Of a stretch of 64,000 nt of DNA, positions 23,520 through 31,945 are shown one piece after another. Where the stretch lies: contig CBDBIZ010000011.1 in assembly GCA_965206195.1 (NCBI GenBank), forward strand, positions 1,516,925 through 1,580,924, given 5' to 3'. Origin of the DNA: JAAOIF01 sp965206195. Lineage in GTDB: Bacteria > Pseudomonadota > Gammaproteobacteria > PS1 > Pseudothioglobaceae. Below the pieces are notes generated by a model. The model was not told the origin of the DNA. It did not search any database and was given only the letters and a program-made list of their open reading frames with translations. Position numbers and translations under genes: made by a program. Numbering within the stretch: position 1 is the stretch's first letter; every line of letters starts with the position of its first letter.

Positions 23520-25910
23520 CTACACTCTTTGTACAGCAGCATATTTAGTCTGCATTAACGTTAAAATTTCTGATATTTGGTTATTAACTTGTTCATCGCT
23601 CAAGGTTTCTACTGCTGATTGATAATCCAAATTCAACGCTAAACTTTTCTTGCCTGATTTAACATTCTCACCCACATAAACATCAAATAAGTTAATACCC
23701 ACCAAATACGCTTGTTCTAAATCTTTAATACTTTTAATCAGATCATTGGCTTCAATCGCCTCGTCAACCACCAAAGCAATATCACGTGTTGTTTTTTGAT
23801 ACTTAGAAAATGCTTGATATTGAGTAATGCTGGTTTGTTGCAAACTTGTCAAATCCATTTCAAATAAATAACATTTTGATAGTGATAGCCGCTTTTGTAC
23901 AACTGGTGATAAAGCACCAAGCCAGCCAATATGTGTACCATTTAGCACAATTTTGGCACTTTGACCAATTTGCAAAGCTGGGTGCTCAGCGGCACTAAAT
24001 GTTGCTTGATTACCACTCGTAGCGCCCAATAATAATAAACACTCAACATCCGCTTTAACATCATAAAAATCAAGAGCTTGGGTTGTGCTCGACCACTGCT
24101 CACTGAACCGATTACCACTAATAATACCTGCAATTTTTTGTGATTGTTGCTGCGCTTCTACCCCATCAAAACACAGGCCTAATTCAAAAAATCTGGCATT
24201 TGTATGTCCACGTCTTTGGTTGGACTCAACACTTTGCAATAAACCCGCCCAGAGTGATGAGCGCATAATTGACAGTTCTGCTGAAATTGGATTACTCAGT
24301 TTGATTTGCTTGGTGTTTGGGCTGATTAAATTGTGATACTGCTCAGCAATAAAACTGTAAGTAATAACCTCTTGATAACCCCTATTAACCAAACTACGCA
24401 TAATCTCATGTTGAGGTACTTTTGCTGGTGAAATGCTATGAATATTAGCAGTTAAAGCCAGTTTTTTAACCGGTAACTTATCATAACCGTACAACCTTGC
24501 CAGCTCTTCGACCAAATCGGCAGGAACACGAATATCAAACCTAAAACTGGGCGACACAATCGTCCAAGAATCGGCGTCTTTACTAGTTATTTGAAAATCA
24601 AGGCTGATAAATTTTTGTTCAATCCAATCTGCCTCCAATTCAAAGCCTAAAATTTTTTGAATTTTAGCTCTAGTGATGGTAATTGGTGTTAATACAGGTA
24701 ATGATGCCTCATCAATACATTCATTAATCGTTCCTACTTCAATAGCGTTTTGTTGAGGTGTGCAAATTTCAACAATTAATTGTGTTGCGCGCTCTATTGC
24801 TAAACGCGTTATGTTGAAATCAACACCGCGCTCAAAACGCAAAGAAGATTCGGTATGTAAGCCATAAAATCTGGCTATTCCTGCTATAGTGACTGGCTCA
24901 AAAAAAGCACTTTCAAGTAAAATATCTGTACTATTGACTTGTGTAATACTGTCTAAACCGCCCATTACCCCAGCAATAGCCAGTGGGCCAATATTATCTG
25001 CAATAATTAAAGTGTTATTATTCAGTTTGACTGTTTGCTCGCTTAGCAAGGTAATTTCTTCATCTGCTTTGGCCATTCTAACCGTAATATTGCCATTAAT
25101 TTTTGACGCATCAAAGGCGTGCATCGGCTGACCCAACTCTAACAATACAAAGTTAGTAATATCCACCACAGCTGAATGTAGTTGTTGCCCAGATCGTATC
25201 AACTTCCTTGCTATCCACTCAGGGGTTGCTATCGAGTTGTCAATGCCTTTAATAAGGCGTGTTAAATACTTAGGACAAACATTTGCATCGCTAACACTTG
25301 TCTTTATTGTCTTGTCAAAGGTTGATTGTACGGCGTATTTTGGCAGCTTTAATGACAAATTGTAATTGGCACAAACCTCACGCGCCACGCCTAATACACT
25401 AAAGCAATCGCCACGATTAGGAGTAATATCTAACTTGATGATATTATCATCCAAATCTAAATATTTTCTGATATTTTGACCGATAATCGCATCATTAGCC
25501 AGTTCACTAATACCGTTCGAAGAATCCGCCATACCTAATTCAGATTCTGAACAAATCATGCCAAACGATTCAACGCCACGTAATTTAGCTTTTTTGATTT
25601 TTAAACCACCTGGTAATTGAGCGCCAAGCGTTGCAACAATAACTTTAAGATTTGCTCGAATGTTTTTAGCACCACAAATAATCTGTAAGTTTTCAGCTGC
25701 GCCAATATTTATTTGGCACACATTAAGTTGGTCGGCATCTGGATGTTTTTCACAAGCAACCACATGACCTACCACGATTTTTTCAAACGCTGGTGCAACT
25801 ACAGAAATACCGTCAACTTCCAAACCAGCCATGGTTAGGCTTTCTGCCAGAACAACATCGCTAACATCGGGATTTGCCCATTCTCTGAGCCAGCTGGTTG
25901 AAATATTCAT
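23520..25910 (-). CDS. pheT: Phenylalanine-tRNA ligase beta subunit
   Basis: A 796-residue subunit of the heterotetrameric phenylalanyl-tRNA synthetase. In order it shows the N-terminal LREWANPDV, the OB-fold tRNA-binding domain (residues about 40-150, VGHVVACEKHPDADQLNVC), the B3/B4 editing domain, B5 (LGFELEAD), a catalytic-like core (NPISAELSIMRSSLWAGLL) and the C-terminal FDX-ACB domain (FSKYQKTTRDIALVV). The full length matches the family. It is two bases from pheS and co-transcribed. Confidence 0.96.
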   Translation of the reverse strand: MNISTSWLREWANPDVSDVVLAESLTMAGLEVDGISVVAPAFEKIVVGHVVACEKHPDADQLNVCQINIGAAENLQIICGAKNIRANLKVIVATLGAQLPGGLKIKKAKLRGVESFGMICSESELGMADSSNGISELANDAIIGQNIRKYLDLDDNIIKLDITPNRGDCFSVLGVAREVCANYNLSLKLPKYAVQSTFDKTIKTSVSDANVCPKYLTRLIKGIDNSIATPEWIARKLIRSGQQLHSAVVDITNFVLLELGQPMHAFDASKINGNITVRMAKADEEITLLSEQTVKLNNNTLIIADNIGPLAIAGVMGGLDSITQVNSTDILLESAFFEPVTIAGIARFYGLHTESSLRFERGVDFNITRLAIERATQLIVEICTPQQNAIEVGTINECIDEASLPVLTPITITRAKIQKILGFELEADWIEQKFISLDFQITSKDADSWTIVSPSFRFDIRVPADLVEELARLYGYDKLPVKKLALTANIHSISPAKVPQHEIMRSLVNRGYQEVITYSFIAEQYHNLISPNTKQIKLSNPISAELSIMRSSLWAGLLQSVESNQRRGHTNARFFELGLCFDGVEAQQQSQKIAGIISGNRFSEQWSSTTQALDFYDVKADVECLLLLGATSGNQATFSAAEHPALQIGQSAKIVLNGTHIGWLGALSPVVQKRLSLSKCYLFEMDLTSLQQTSITQYQAFSKYQKTTRDIALVVDEAIEANDLIKSIKDLEQAYLVGINLFDVYVGENVKSGKKSLALNLDYQSAVETLSDEQVNNQISEILTLMQTKYAAVQRV

Positions 25911-25912
25911 AA

Positions 25913-26926
25913 CTAATTAAACTGTTTTAGGAAGCGAATATCGTTTTCAAAAAAAAGGCGTAAATCACTCACACCATAACACAGCATTGCCAAACGTTCA
26001 ACACCCATACCAAACGCAAGTCCTGTGTAATCTTGTGCATCAATCGCCACTGATTTTAAAACATTTGGATGTACAACGCCACAACCCAATACCTCCAGCC
26101 AACCAGTATTTTTACAAACACGACAACCTGTACCAGTGCACATTACGCATTCAATATCTGTTTCTGCTGAAGGCTCAGTAAATGGAAAATACGAAGGTCG
26201 AAAGCGAATTTTTAACTCGTCTTTTTCAAAAAATCCACGTAAAAAATCAATCAATAAGCCTTTAAGCTGAGCAAAATTTACCGACTTATCCATAATCAAA
26301 CCCTCAACCTGATGAAACATCGGTGTGTGAGTTACATCTGAATCACAACGATACACCTTACCTGGTGCAATAATACGCAGTGGTGGTTTTTGACTCTCCA
26401 TGGTGCGAATTTGCACAGGTGAGGTATGTGTTCTTAACACTGTACTTCCATCAAAATAGAAAGTATCGTGCATCGCACGGGCTGGATGATGCTGAGGGAT
26501 ATTCAGTGCGGTAAAGTTGTGAAAATCATCTTCGATTTCAGGGCCCACTTCTACTTCAAAACCATTTTTAACAAATAAGGACTGAATCCGATTAAGGGTA
26601 ATGGTAATCGGGTGCAAGCCTCCCATTTCAACATTTCTACCTGGCAAAGAAACATCGATTTTTTCTGTCAATAAACGATTTTCTAAGGCACGAATTTCTA
26701 GTTGATTTTTTTTATCTGTAAGTAAGCCTTGTAAATCAGTCTTAGCTTGATTAATGCGCTCGCCCATTTTCGGGCGTTGCTCTTTAGAAAGTTTGCCTAA
26801 GTTCTTTAATAAAGCAGTTAATTTGCCCTTTTTGCCTAAAAACTCAACGCGAACCTTATCTAAATCGACTAAATCTTGTGTATTATCAATAGCAATTTGG
26901 GCTTTTTGAATAATTTTGGCAATCAC
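25913..26926 (-). CDS. pheS: Phenylalanine-tRNA ligase alpha subunit
   Basis: A 337-residue catalytic subunit. An N-terminal coiled coil (residues about 1-85, LDKVRVEFLGKKGKLTALLK) contacts tRNA. The class II core has motif 2 (RIIAPGKVYRCDSD), FHQVEGL, and a late motif 3 with GLAFGMGVERLAML. The alanine of AFGMG corresponds to the amino-acid binding pocket region. Four bases overlap the lipoprotein gene upstream, an unusual neighbour: in most relatives rplT is followed directly by pheS. Confidence 0.96.
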   Translation of the reverse strand: MIAKIIQKAQIAIDNTQDLVDLDKVRVEFLGKKGKLTALLKNLGKLSKEQRPKMGERINQAKTDLQGLLTDKKNQLEIRALENRLLTEKIDVSLPGRNVEMGGLHPITITLNRIQSLFVKNGFEVEVGPEIEDDFHNFTALNIPQHHPARAMHDTFYFDGSTVLRTHTSPVQIRTMESQKPPLRIIAPGKVYRCDSDVTHTPMFHQVEGLIMDKSVNFAQLKGLLIDFLRGFFEKDELKIRFRPSYFPFTEPSAETDIECVMCTGTGCRVCKNTGWLEVLGCGVVHPNVLKSVAIDAQDYTGLAFGMGVERLAMLCYGVSDLRLFFENDIRFLKQFN

Positions 26927-27390
26927 TTTTTACTGATACGTATAGGCCCACTGCCACGAATAATATAGACCACGTCACCAACTTTTAAATCTTGCTTGAC
27001 TACATCAACAAAAGCCCTAACGCCAGAGCTGGTTTTAACCAAAAACTCATACGCAATATCTTCAGTGGCAAACTCTTCAACGGTTGAGCCAAGGATTGAA
27101 CCTGCCAAAACGCCAACAGCAATCGCTGCATTTTTAGTGGTATTGCTACCCGAAACAGATGAACCTGCAATACCACCTAAAACACCACCAAAGGTTGTAC
27201 CTAAGGCTTTTGAGCCAGAAAGTTTAACCTCTTTAATGGCAATAATACTCCCTTCGGTTACAGTGGAGAATTTACCCGTTTCCGTACTTGAATAAGATTC
27301 TGAATCCTGGCTGTCCTTAGTAAATCTATCCAATGATGAACAAGCAGACAACAATAGCACTAAGGTGATAATTGTAACATTCTTAAACAT
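26923..27390 (-). CDS. SlyB/Pcp-like outer-membrane lipoprotein with glycine zipper
   Basis: A 155-residue lipoprotein. The signal sequence MFKNVTIITLVLLLSAC ends with a lipobox whose lipidated cysteine is Cys17. Residues about 62-102 are a glycine-zipper region (TFGGVLGGIAGSS...AVGVLAGSILGS) typical of the SlyB/Pcp/RcnB-type 2TM family, followed by a small beta domain (VYIIRGSGPI). Such proteins stabilise outer-membrane proteins or are envelope-stress markers. It is inserted between rplT and pheS and overlaps pheS by four bases, so it is co-translated with the tRNA synthetase genes. This is not the usual composition of this operon. Confidence 0.82.
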   Translation of the reverse strand: MFKNVTIITLVLLLSACSSLDRFTKDSQDSESYSSTETGKFSTVTEGSIIAIKEVKLSGSKALGTTFGGVLGGIAGSSVSGSNTTKNAAIAVGVLAGSILGSTVEEFATEDIAYEFLVKTSSGVRAFVDVVKQDLKVGDVVYIIRGSGPIRISKK

Positions 27391-27442
27391 AATACTAAAC
27401 TCCTGATTTGAAAAATAAAACTAATGTATTTTTAGTATACTC

Positions 27443-27799
27443 CTATTTTAAGGCTTCTTTTGCTTGCTGTGCAATCTGCGCAAAGGCTGCTTTGTCAAAA
27501 ATTGCAATATCAGAAAGTACTTTACGGTCAATCTCAATCCCTGCTTTGTTAAGACCGTTAATCATTTGTGAATAGCTCAAACCATTAATACGTGCCTGTG
27601 CATTAATACGTACAATCCATAATCTACGAAATTGACGACGTCTTTGACGACGGTCGCGGTAAGCATATTGACTCGCTTTAATAACCGCTTGTTTCGCAAC
27701 GCGATAGACTTTTGACCTTGCGCCATAATAACCTTTGGCTTTCTTTAAAATTTTCTTATGTTTAGCGTGCGCCTGCACACCTCTTGATACTCTTGCCAT
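27443..27799 (-). CDS. rplT: 50S ribosomal protein L20
   Basis: A 118-residue protein essential for early assembly of the large subunit and, in E. coli, the translational repressor of its own operon. It starts MARVSRGVQAHAKHKKILKKAKGY and has YAYRDRRQRRRQFRRLWI, the family signature. It lies 14 bases after rpmI. The structured leader upstream of rpmI could be its autoregulatory target. Confidence 0.98.
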   Translation of the reverse strand: MARVSRGVQAHAKHKKILKKAKGYYGARSKVYRVAKQAVIKASQYAYRDRRQRRRQFRRLWIVRINAQARINGLSYSQMINGLNKAGIEIDRKVLSDIAIFDKAAFAQIAQQAKEALK

Positions 27800-27813
27800 T
27801 ATTCTGACTCCTA

Positions 27814-28011
27814 TTAACTATAAGGTAGCATTTTGCGAACCATTGGCACATCAACTTTCTCGATGGCGTCTGGCGCACGTAAGCTACGTTTTCTAGAAGT
27901 ACTCTTCTTAGTCAAAATATGACGTAGATGAGAGTGTTTGCATTTGTAGCCGCCCGATGCGGTTTTTTTGAAACGCTTTGCGGCACCTCGATTGGTTTTT
28001 AACTTTGGCAT
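27814..28011 (-). CDS. rpmI: 50S ribosomal protein L35
   Basis: A 65-residue basic protein, MPKLKTNRGAAKRFKKTASG, with the family's HLRHILTKKS and a C-terminal VPMVRKMLPY. AGGAG precedes the ATG, and a small hairpin lies just upstream of it at 28032-28045. It is the usual partner of rplT. Confidence 0.98.
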   Translation of the reverse strand: MPKLKTNRGAAKRFKKTASGGYKCKHSHLRHILTKKSTSRKRSLRAPDAIEKVDVPMVRKMLPYS

Positions 28012-28031
28012 AATTTACTCCTTTAATATTT

Positions 28032-28168
28032 AGCTCTATCGAGCTTTTTTATGTAAAAACAATACACTTTTTTGGTATTGTTGAAAAAATAAAAACTCAC
28101 CTCAAACAAGGCATTTAGTCGCAGGCAGTACAACTTAGGTACGGCAACACTGCGAGATGCAGTTTGAG
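28032..28168 (-). promoter_or_regulatory. Structured leader of rpmI-rplT (candidate L20 autoregulatory or attenuator RNA)
   Basis: Three minus-strand stem structures fill the infC-rpmI gap. (1) 28101-28168: nested helices with an outer 7-bp stem CTCAAAC/GTTTGAG, then GCAT/ATGC, CGCAG/CTGCG and GTAC/GTAC, followed by a T-rich tract, so it could act as a terminator or attenuator. (2) 28058-28082: an 8-bp stem AACAATAC/GTATTGTT followed by Ts. (3) 28032-28045: AGCTC-GATA-GAGCT just before the rpmI ribosome-binding site. In E. coli L20 represses rpmI through RNA structure in this same gap. Whether these stems play that part is inferred. Confidence 0.6.
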
Positions 28169-28178
28169 CCAATATTTT

Positions 28179-28709
28179 TTATTTTTTCTTTGATTTGGGT
28201 GCCAGCATCATGCCCAGCTGACGACCCTCCATCTTTGCCTTTTGTTCAACATTGGCAAATTCTTCTGTATCCTTTTCAATTCTATCTAGCATTTCCATGC
28301 CTAATTCTCTGTGTTGCATTTCTCGACCACGAAACCAAATACTGACTTTGACTTTGTCGCCATTGTCTAAAAACTTAACTAAATTTTTAAATTTAATTTG
28401 ATAATCACCTTCTTCTGTGCCAGGACGATATTTAATGGTTTTAACTGTGTTTTTCTTTTGCTTCTTCTTTTGGTCGCTCAGTTGCTTTTTTTGCTCGTAT
28501 TGAAACTTGCCAAAATCCATCACTTTACAAACTGGTGGTTGCGCATTAGGAGAGACCTCAACCAAATCCAATCCAGCATTTTCTGCCATTTTTAATGCAT
28601 CTACTATTGCCAATACACCTACTTGCTCACCTTTAGCACCAATAACACGCACCTTAGGGGTACGAATATATTGATTGGTACGTGTGGTTGTCTTGTTTGG
28701 TCTTTTAAT
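28179..28709 (-). CDS. infC: Translation initiation factor IF-3, AUU start
   Basis: A 176-residue factor that controls start-codon selection and subunit dissociation. The clear frame begins at 28652, but this lacks the conserved N-terminal segment. Upstream codons IIKRPNKTTTRTNQYIRTPKVRVIG continue in frame to ATT at 28709, with GAGGG six bases upstream. AUU is the classical infC start, through which IF-3 represses its own synthesis. The first in-frame ATT at 28712 is too close to the Shine-Dalgarno. Motifs LDLVEVSPNAQPPVC and KFRPGTEEGDYQ-type residues (YRPGTEEGDYQIK) confirm the family. It follows thrS by two bases. Confidence 0.93.
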   Translation of the reverse strand: MKRPNKTTTRTNQYIRTPKVRVIGAKGEQVGVLAIVDALKMAENAGLDLVEVSPNAQPPVCKVMDFGKFQYEQKKQLSDQKKKQKKNTVKTIKYRPGTEEGDYQIKFKNLVKFLDNGDKVKVSIWFRGREMQHRELGMEMLDRIEKDTEEFANVEQKAKMEGRQLGMMLAPKSKKK

Positions 28710-28711
28710 AA

Positions 28712-30601
28712 TTATCCCTCTATTAATGCTATCAATGCCTCAATTGACATCGAACCTAAATCCCTACCGCCTCTTTGACGCACAGAAACTTGCCTATTTT
28801 CCACTTCCCTATCACCTACTACCAAAATATAAGGGTAGCGTTGCATAGAATGCTCGCGTATTTTAAATCCTATCTTCTCATTTCGCAAGTCCGAAATCAC
28901 TCTAAATCCTTGTTTTTTTAACTTTTCTTCAACTTGTTTAGCAAAATGCGCTTGTTGTTGGGAAATATTAAGAATAACAGCCTGAATTGGTGCTAACCAA
29001 GATGGAAACGCACCCTCGTAATGCTCAATCAAAATACCAACAAATCGCTCCAACGAACCAACAATTGCACGGTGCAACATCACTGGCGTTTGTTTGGAGC
29101 CATCTTCGGCAATAAACTGTGCATCTAGGCGCTTAGGCATAGAAAAATCAACCTGCAAAGTACCACATTGCCATTCACGCTCTAAACAATCTTTAAGTAT
29201 GAATTCGATTTTAGGGCCGTAAAATGCACCCTCACCTTTTTGTAATTCCCATTTAATGCCTTTGTTATCTAGCGCTTGTGCAAGTGCAGCTTCTGCTTTA
29301 TCCCACACCGCGTCTGAACCCACACGCTGTGCTGGACGAGTAGAGAGTTTAATATCGATATTTTCAAAGCCAAAACGCTGGTAAACACTAAAAGTCAAAT
29401 CAATAAAGGTCGCCACTTCGTCTTGAATTTGCGCTTCACTACAAAAAATATGTCCATCATCTTGCACAAAATTACGCACTCGCATAATACCGTGCAGTGT
29501 GCCTGATGGCTCATTACGATGACACGAACCAAATTCAGCAAGGCGCAGCGGCAAATCGCGATAAGATTTTAAACCTTGGTTATAAATTTGGACATGCGCT
29601 GGGCAATTCATCGGCTTGACTGCGTAATCACGGTTTTCACTTGCGGTGGTAAACATAACGTCGCCAAATTTATCCCAATGGCCTGATTTTTCCCACAAAC
29701 TTTTATCAATCAACTGTGGCGTGTGGACTTCTTGATAGTCATTATTGTTAAAAATATCACGCATAGTTTGCTCAACAATTTGATACAAACTCCAACCTTT
29801 GGCATGCCAAAATACCATGCCAGGCGCCTCTTCTTGCATGTGGAATAGGTCTTGAGTTTTGCCAATTTTACGATGATCGCGCCTTGAAGCTTCTTCTAGG
29901 TGATGTAAGTAGGTCTTTAATTCTTCTTTAGTTGCCCAAGCCGTGCCATACACGCGTTGTAACATTTCATTATTACTATCACCACGCCAGTACGCCCCTG
30001 CTAACTTCATCAATTTAAAGACTTTGAGTTTAGCAGTTGAAGGCACATGTGGGCCACGACAAAGGTCAATAAAATCACCCTGCTGATACAACGACAATGT
30101 TTGCTCAGCTGGAATAGAGGCAACAATTTCTGCCTTATAATACTCACCCTTGTTCTTAAACAATGTAACTGCCTCATTACGCGACATTTCACTGCGCTCA
30201 ATCTTGAGATTTTGCTTGACTAACTTGTTCATATTTTTTTCAATCTTGGCTAAATCGCCTGCTGAAAAACCATCTTTATAAGCAAAGTCATAGTAAAAAC
30301 CATTTTCAATCACCGGACCTATGGTAACTTGTGCTTCAGGATAGAGCATTTGTGTGGCTTGTGCTAGTAAGTGAGCGGTAGAATGACGAATAATTTCAAG
30401 CCCTTGTGCGTCTTTAGCGGTAATAATTGACAAACTAGCATCGGTCTCGATTAAATACGAAGCATCCACCATTTCGCCATTAACCTTACCCGCCAAAGTG
30501 GCTTTAGCAAGCCCAGAGCCGATTGACTTTGCCACCTCAATAACGCTAAGCGCTTGGTCAAATGATCTTTTAGTGCCGTCAGGCAAGGTGATTATCGGCA
30601 T
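28712..30601 (-). CDS. thrS: Threonine-tRNA ligase
   Basis: A 629-residue class II synthetase. Residues 1-62 form the TGS domain (MPIITLPDGTKRSFDQALS). The editing domain carries HSTAHLLAQA with its histidines and the C..GPH motif (DLCRGPHVP). The catalytic core has MNCPAHVQIY with the zinc cysteine, RLAEFG.CHRNEPSGTLHG (motif 2) and LHRAIVGSLERF (motif 3), and an anticodon-binding domain ends the protein. ATG 30601 matches the usual MP.ITLPDG start; an in-frame TTG nine codons upstream is not preferred. It is the first gene of the translation cluster. Confidence 0.97.
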   Translation of the reverse strand: MPIITLPDGTKRSFDQALSVIEVAKSIGSGLAKATLAGKVNGEMVDASYLIETDASLSIITAKDAQGLEIIRHSTAHLLAQATQMLYPEAQVTIGPVIENGFYYDFAYKDGFSAGDLAKIEKNMNKLVKQNLKIERSEMSRNEAVTLFKNKGEYYKAEIVASIPAEQTLSLYQQGDFIDLCRGPHVPSTAKLKVFKLMKLAGAYWRGDSNNEMLQRVYGTAWATKEELKTYLHHLEEASRRDHRKIGKTQDLFHMQEEAPGMVFWHAKGWSLYQIVEQTMRDIFNNNDYQEVHTPQLIDKSLWEKSGHWDKFGDVMFTTASENRDYAVKPMNCPAHVQIYNQGLKSYRDLPLRLAEFGSCHRNEPSGTLHGIMRVRNFVQDDGHIFCSEAQIQDEVATFIDLTFSVYQRFGFENIDIKLSTRPAQRVGSDAVWDKAEAALAQALDNKGIKWELQKGEGAFYGPKIEFILKDCLEREWQCGTLQVDFSMPKRLDAQFIAEDGSKQTPVMLHRAIVGSLERFVGILIEHYEGAFPSWLAPIQAVILNISQQQAHFAKQVEEKLKKQGFRVISDLRNEKIGFKIREHSMQRYPYILVVGDREVENRQVSVRQRGGRDLGSMSIEALIALIEG

Positions 30602-30775
30602 GTAAAAACAAGGAATAATTTTAAACAAGTAAAACCATCATTTTACCTTGACAAGCTCTACTGGTTTTAATTTTTATGCACCGTTCACCTCAATATGGTA
30701 GCCCAACCAGACTTGTACTCTTAAGGATATACAAACTAAAACTAAGATTAACTGTAAAAGTGACTAATGATTGGA

Positions 30776-31945
30776 TTAGCGCTCGTTAAGCGCGCCACTA
30801 AAGCCTCTAGTCACAGGCTTGGTTAAATATCCAAACAACGACCGTATCCCCACTTTCATATCCACGGTGGCAGACATCCCTAACTTAACTTGGATGAATT
30901 TAGCTTTTGCATTGTCTTGCTCTTCAACGTCTTTGATTTCTACATTAACTCGATAAAAACTTTGGCTACGCCCTGAGGGTTCCTGCTCAACTAGGGTATC
31001 TGAGCTGATATGCACAACTTCACCACTCAACCCACCAAATACCGTATAGTCAAAAGCATCTAATTTAATGGCCACAGGCATCCCTAACTTTAACCGTCCT
31101 ACATCCACAGGATTGACTTTAACCTCCATAATCACGCCACCTCGGTTCGGAGAGATAGTCATCAATTCTTCTCCTGCACGCAGCACGCCGCCCACCGTGG
31201 TGACTTGCAATGACTTGATTACTCCTGAAACTGGCGCGTAAATATCGGTATAACCTAAAATATCCGCTTGTTCTTGCAATTTGTGTAATTGAGTAGCTAA
31301 CCTGCCTTCTAGCTCTTCGATCTCCAAGCGTGTTCTTTCATAATAATTGTTTTTAACTTCAACAATCTTGCGCTCTAACTCTAATAACTTCTGTTTGGCT
31401 CGCAACACCTCTAATTGACTAACATCGCCAGTAGTTGAGAGATTTTTGGTGATTTGCCATTCCTCTTCACTGATAAGTAAGCTATCTTCCAACATAGAAA
31501 CCTCATCACCTAAAGAGCGTTTTTTCTGGTTGTATAGAGCCTGTTGTGTATTCATAAAGTCAGGATAGGCTTTGACCAGGTCATCAAATACAATTTTACT
31601 ATCCAAAATTTGCGCATTGGCTCTTGCCAAAGCCGATTTTAGATGTGCTACCTGTGATCTCACCTGATGATAGCCCGCTTGTATTCTGCCTTTTTCTAGG
31701 ATAGCCAGCAGTTCTCCTTGCTTGACTTGTTGACCTTCACGCACTAATAATTTTGACAATATTCCCCCATCAGCTGATTGGATGATTTGAGTGCGTCCAC
31801 TAGCCACCACCACGCCTTGGGCGCGCACCGTCTCGTCAATATCAAACCACAATGCCCACAAAATAAACACAATTAGACCCCCTAATAAAACATAGGTAAT
31901 GGAAAAAGATTGTTCTATTTTGAGTAGTAAGTTTTCTAGTTTCAT
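30776..31945 (-). CDS. Type I secretion membrane-fusion protein (HlyD/LapC family)
   Basis: A 389-residue periplasmic adaptor. There is a short cytoplasmic N-terminus and one transmembrane helix (residues about 18-36, YVLLGGLIVFILWALWF). A split lipoyl-like domain has its first half at GVVVASGRTQIIQS and its second at YAPVSGVIKSL. Between them is a long coiled-coil hairpin (about residues 80-225). The C-terminal beta domain has VEIKDVEEQDNAK...LGMSATVDMKVG, a HlyD signature. It links the ABC transporter in the inner membrane to the TolC-like channel. The start overlaps the transporter stop by one base. It is last in the giant protein-TolC-ABC-HlyD order. Confidence 0.93.
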   Translation of the reverse strand: MKLENLLLKIEQSFSITYVLLGGLIVFILWALWFDIDETVRAQGVVVASGRTQIIQSADGGILSKLLVREGQQVKQGELLAILEKGRIQAGYHQVRSQVAHLKSALARANAQILDSKIVFDDLVKAYPDFMNTQQALYNQKKRSLGDEVSMLEDSLLISEEEWQITKNLSTTGDVSQLEVLRAKQKLLELERKIVEVKNNYYERTRLEIEELEGRLATQLHKLQEQADILGYTDIYAPVSGVIKSLQVTTVGGVLRAGEELMTISPNRGGVIMEVKVNPVDVGRLKLGMPVAIKLDAFDYTVFGGLSGEVVHISSDTLVEQEPSGRSQSFYRVNVEIKDVEEQDNAKAKFIQVKLGMSATVDMKVGIRSLFGYLTKPVTRGFSGALNER

